In this document: positions 4,328 through 5,243 of the stretch, piece by piece
How positions within the stretch are numbered: position 1 is the stretch's first letter
How the letters are laid out: each line of letters starts with the position of its first letter
Source of the DNA: Desulfococcus sp.
GTDB lineage: Bacteria; Desulfobacterota; Desulfobacteria; Desulfobacterales; Desulfosalsimonadaceae
Reading direction: 5' to 3'
NCBI GenBank assembly: GCA_024641805.1
Contig: JAHECJ010000205.1
Coordinates: forward strand, 1 to 5,243
DNA: 5,243 nt
The notes under the pieces: model-generated
Database searches by the model: none
What the model was told of the DNA's origin: nothing
The model's input: the letters and a program-made list of their open reading frames with translations, nothing else
Program-made: the position numbers and the translations under genes

Positions 4328-5206
4328 CTACTCCTCTGCCCGGTTTTCGAAAAGCAGCTGAAACTGCTCATCCGACAAGATGTCCTGGCAGTAGCTCATG
4401 AAGTGTGCCTGTAATTCTTTTTCAATCCTTAACATATCATTTTTGACTTGATCTGCTTTTACGTCCGGAAAGGATTCGGTTTCATATATTTTCTTGATAT
4501 CTCTCAGTTCCTGGGCATGTTCCTGATAAAACCGAGCGATCTTTCTGATGGTTGTGTCATCGAAGCTTTCTTTTATCATCGATGCCGTGGTTTCCGGGTT
4601 TGGGATGGGAAATCCGAGTTCGCCACCCGAAGATTGAGCAGGCGCCGATTCATCATCCGGTAAGGGTACCTCGAAAAGGGAACTGAATTCTTTTTTACTC
4701 AATACAGAGCGATTGGCTTCCTGAAACCATTTCATCAGCGCGGCAAGCTGGGTTGTAAATTCCTGTTTATTTATTTTACCGCTGAAATATGCTTTATCCA
4801 ATCTGTCTTTAAAATAAAGAAGCGATGTATGTATTCTGACAATCGCTTCTTCTTTATCATTTGAAATTTCGGGAATAGCAGAGTGAACATGATTCATCCA
4901 CTCAATATGAATCCTGTTATTTCTAAATTGCGATTGATTTTTGATCACGTCAGACGAATCGATCCCCAGTTTTTGAAGAAGCGGGGCAGGGTAAAAAGAA
5001 GCGGATTCACTGGGAGAGACTTCGTCTGAATTTTGCGTTGCAAAGGGTGCGGATTGGCCATTTGACGGGATGGTTTGATGGGTTAAATTCAAAGCATCAT
5101 CTGATATGTCAGCGGCATTCACTGCACCGGGACCATTGGGGAGCGCCAGCAGCCAGAGGAAGCCAATGGCAGTGAATACGAAATGATGATTCAGGCTTAA
5201 ACGCAT
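4328..5206 (-). CDS. Exported helical protein of unknown function
   Basis: I do not recognise this 292-residue protein. Residues 1-31 look like a signal peptide (hydrophobic 9-22, likely cleavage after V-N-A31), so it is periplasmic or secreted. About 33-75 is a polar linker rich in Ser, Gln and Asn. Two helical units follow, about 116-180 and 222-292. Each ends in a similar motif, L-S-K-K-E-F-S-S-L-F-E (170-180) and L-S-D-E-Q-F-Q-L-L-F-E (278-288), separated by a Pro/Ser/Gly-rich linker (181-205), which points to an internal duplication. The LSxEQF pattern recalls CpxP/Spy-like or calcium-loop helical periplasmic proteins, but the likeness is loose. The ATG overlaps the preceding stop by one base (TAATG), and no clear Shine-Dalgarno precedes it, so it is probably translated by coupling. 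The DUF1573 gene follows 49 bases later and is probably co-transcribed. Confidence 0.85.
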   Translation of the reverse strand: MRLSLNHHFVFTAIGFLWLLALPNGPGAVNAADISDDALNLTHQTIPSNGQSAPFATQNSDEVSPSESASFYPAPLLQKLGIDSSDVIKNQSQFRNNRIHIEWMNHVHSAIPEISNDKEEAIVRIHTSLLYFKDRLDKAYFSGKINKQEFTTQLAALMKWFQEANRSVLSKKEFSSLFEVPLPDDESAPAQSSGGELGFPIPNPETTASMIKESFDDTTIRKIARFYQEHAQELRDIKKIYETESFPDVKADQVKNDMLRIEKELQAHFMSYCQDILSDEQFQLLFENRAEE

Positions 5207-5243
5207 TATTTTTTAGTGGCTGCCTGTTCGGTTAAATCCTTTA
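5206..5243 (-). CDS. C-terminal end of an upstream gene (partial)
   Basis: On the minus strand the last 11 codons before a TAA at 5206-5208 read KDLTEQAATKK, a plausible hydrophilic protein tail. The TAA shares one base with the ATG of the next gene, the usual arrangement in a translationally coupled operon, and that next gene lacks its own ribosome binding site. Another frame here ends at a TAA nine bases further upstream (KGFNRTGSH), so the assignment is tentative. Nothing can be said about function. Confidence 0.4.
   Translation of the reverse strand, partial: KDLTEQAATKK

Noticed and set aside
4448..4663. 71-codon plus-strand ORF inside the exported helical protein gene
   Set aside because: It is antisense to a longer gene with a signal peptide and coherent helical composition; no ribosome binding site or family is recognisable.

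Overview
The window looks like chromosomal DNA of a gram-negative, probably anaerobic bacterium, most likely Desulfobacterota (sulfate-reducing 'Deltaproteobacteria' type). This is inferred from the gene families: a polyhydroxyalkanoate (PHA) regulator of the PhaR family with small phasin-like proteins and a PhaJ-like hydratase, a secreted fibronectin-III protein, and a secreted two-domain DUF1573 protein that appears to use selenocysteine, a trait common in that phylum. Base composition is moderate, with very AT-rich intergenic regions. No tRNA, rRNA, CRISPR array, insertion sequence or integrase is visible.

Layout. Bases 1-1042 (minus) hold the N-terminal 347 residues of a large secreted protein with alternating FnIII and jelly-roll-like modules; it runs off the left edge. 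It is preceded by a 473-base non-coding region with a good sigma-70 promoter, a leader of about 310 bases with competing pairings around the ribosome binding site, and a weak terminator for the next gene. Bases 1516-2719 (minus) hold a PHA cluster, in transcription order: phasin-like gene 1, phasin-like gene 2 (a diverged duplicate), then a MaoC/PhaJ (R)-specific enoyl-CoA hydratase. The gaps contain hairpins that could set different expression levels. A 318-base AT-rich divergent control region (2720-3037) separates this cluster from phaR (3038-3532, plus). It carries a TTGACA-type promoter for the phasins and, just upstream, TGCGTCGCA, which fits the TGC-N3-GCA half-site pattern reported for PhaR operators. 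PhaR probably represses the phasin genes until PHA granules form, while PhaJ feeds (R)-3-hydroxyacyl-CoA to a PHA synthase that is not in this window.

Bases 3562-5243 (minus) hold a separate operon: the last codons of an unidentified gene, a secreted helical protein of unknown function overlapping it at TAATG, and a secreted DUF1573 protein.

The main discovery candidate is this DUF1573 gene. It looks like two open reading frames, but both lie in the same frame and are separated by a single UGA exactly where the family has the first Cys of its conserved CGC motif (here Q-T-G-UGA-G-C). A perfect hairpin follows at the distance expected of a bacterial SECIS element. The best reading is a 238-residue selenoprotein with Sec77 in a Sec-Gly-Cys motif. 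A nonsense mutation is the alternative.
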